Source: CAYOEZ01 sp964402955
Lineage (GTDB): Bacteria > Chloroflexota > DTOL01 > DAOUCN01
Assembly (NCBI GenBank): GCA_964402955.1
Contig: CAYOEZ010000120.1
Location: 1-14,310 of the forward strand
Length of the DNA: 14,310 nt
Direction of reading: 5' to 3'
Shown: positions 13,964 to 14,310 of the stretch, one piece after another
How positions within the stretch are numbered: position 1 is the first letter of the stretch
Layout of the letters: each line of letters starts with the position of its first letter
Program-made: the position numbers and the translations under genes
Notes under the pieces: generated by a model
Database searches by the model: none
Told to the model about the DNA's origin: nothing
The model's input: only the letters and a program-made list of their open reading frames with translations

Positions 13964-14310
13964 CTAGACTGCGTAGTTCCCCTCCCTGCGCCATACATCC
14001 AGCATCAACTCGTAGCGGGATAGCCGCATGCCCGTGTAGACGCAGTTGCTGGTGGAAAAGACGTAGCCGCCGCCTGGCATGCCATACTTCAGCGCATAGC
14101 GGCACGATGCAATGGCTTCTTCCTCGCTGCCGGTGTCGAGCAGGCCGCAACTCACATTGCCGATCAGGCACACCTTGTGGCCGCAGAGTTTCTTGACCTC
14201 GGCGATATCAACACCGCCTTGCGGGTCCAACGAGTGCAGCGCATGAGGATTCGCCTGCACCAACTGGTCGAGAATCGGCATGATGTTGCCATCGGTGTGC
14301 TTGATGACGT
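13964..14310 (-). CDS. Uroporphyrinogen decarboxylase (URO-D) family protein, partial
   Basis: Only the C-terminal 114 residues are in the window; the frame is open past 14310. It reads VIKHTDGNIMPILDQLVQAN, then HALHSLDPQGGVDIAEVKK, GHKVCLIGNVSCG and GGGYVFSTSNCVYTGM. The HTDGN, LDPQGGVDI, GNVSCG and SSN-like parts are the C-terminal barrel strands of the URO-D fold. Such proteins outside haem synthesis include corrinoid-dependent methyltransferases (MtaA/CmuA type) and many uncharacterised members next to sugar catabolism genes. The context favours the second group over true HemE. The stop TAG is at 13964-13966, directly against the hairpin. It converges on the oxidoreductase pair, so it has its own promoter outside the window. 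Confidence 0.8.
   Translation of the reverse strand, partial: VIKHTDGNIMPILDQLVQANPHALHSLDPQGGVDIAEVKKLCGHKVCLIGNVSCGLLDTGSEEEAIASCRYALKYGMPGGGYVFSTSNCVYTGMRLSRYELMLDVWRREGNYAV

Overview
The window looks like chromosomal DNA of a GC-rich, non-photosynthetic-looking Chloroflexota bacterium (Anaerolineae/Caldilineae-like). This rests on the gene set: a YvcK protein with a two-helix membrane anchor, ScpA, an OpgC acyltransferase fused to an esterase, and Gfo/Idh/MocA oxidoreductases next to a URO-D-family protein. It also rests on a palindromic repeat of the GTAGGGGCGC type that I recall from such genomes. No phage, IS transposase, CRISPR, tRNA or rRNA was seen. The lineage is inference.

Positions 1-5123 hold envelope and housekeeping genes. 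A family-4 glycosyltransferase (19-1221) is tied by ATGA overlaps to a gene that ends at base 22 and to a VanZ-like membrane protein (1218-1673). Facing them on the minus strand is a tight pair: a PGRP-type amidase (2355-3488) whose stop overlaps the start of scpA (1612-2355). The scpA 3' end runs 62 bp into vanZ. A small DUF4870-like membrane protein (3656-4096) and a YaeI/YkuE-type metallophosphoesterase (4179-5123, minus) converge on a hairpin.

Positions 5208-9625 hold a GNAT acetyltransferase, a YvcK/CofD-family protein (minus) and a 788-residue fusion of an OpgC-type membrane acyltransferase with an extracytoplasmic-type alpha/beta-hydrolase. The yvcK and fusion genes diverge from two promoters with nearly identical cores placed head to head.

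Positions 9626-11854 are a degraded, gene-poor stretch. It holds a perfect 26-bp inverted repeat, a glycoside hydrolase pseudogene (9895-11205) that has lost its middle and carries two in-frame stops, and a 649-bp gap. The gap contains a near-consensus promoter followed by a leader of about 465 nt with hairpins.

Positions 11855-14310 hold two overlapping Gfo/Idh/MocA dehydrogenase genes. A 16-bp-stem hairpin separates them from the convergent 3' end of a URO-D-family gene that runs off the window. With the broken hydrolase this suggests a sugar or polyol catabolism locus, partly eroded.

The most unusual items are the acyltransferase-esterase fusion, the mirrored promoter pair, the amidase-scpA coupling with a CWB2-like module, the eroded hydrolase, and short tandem repeats placed just before the Shine-Dalgarno of three genes.
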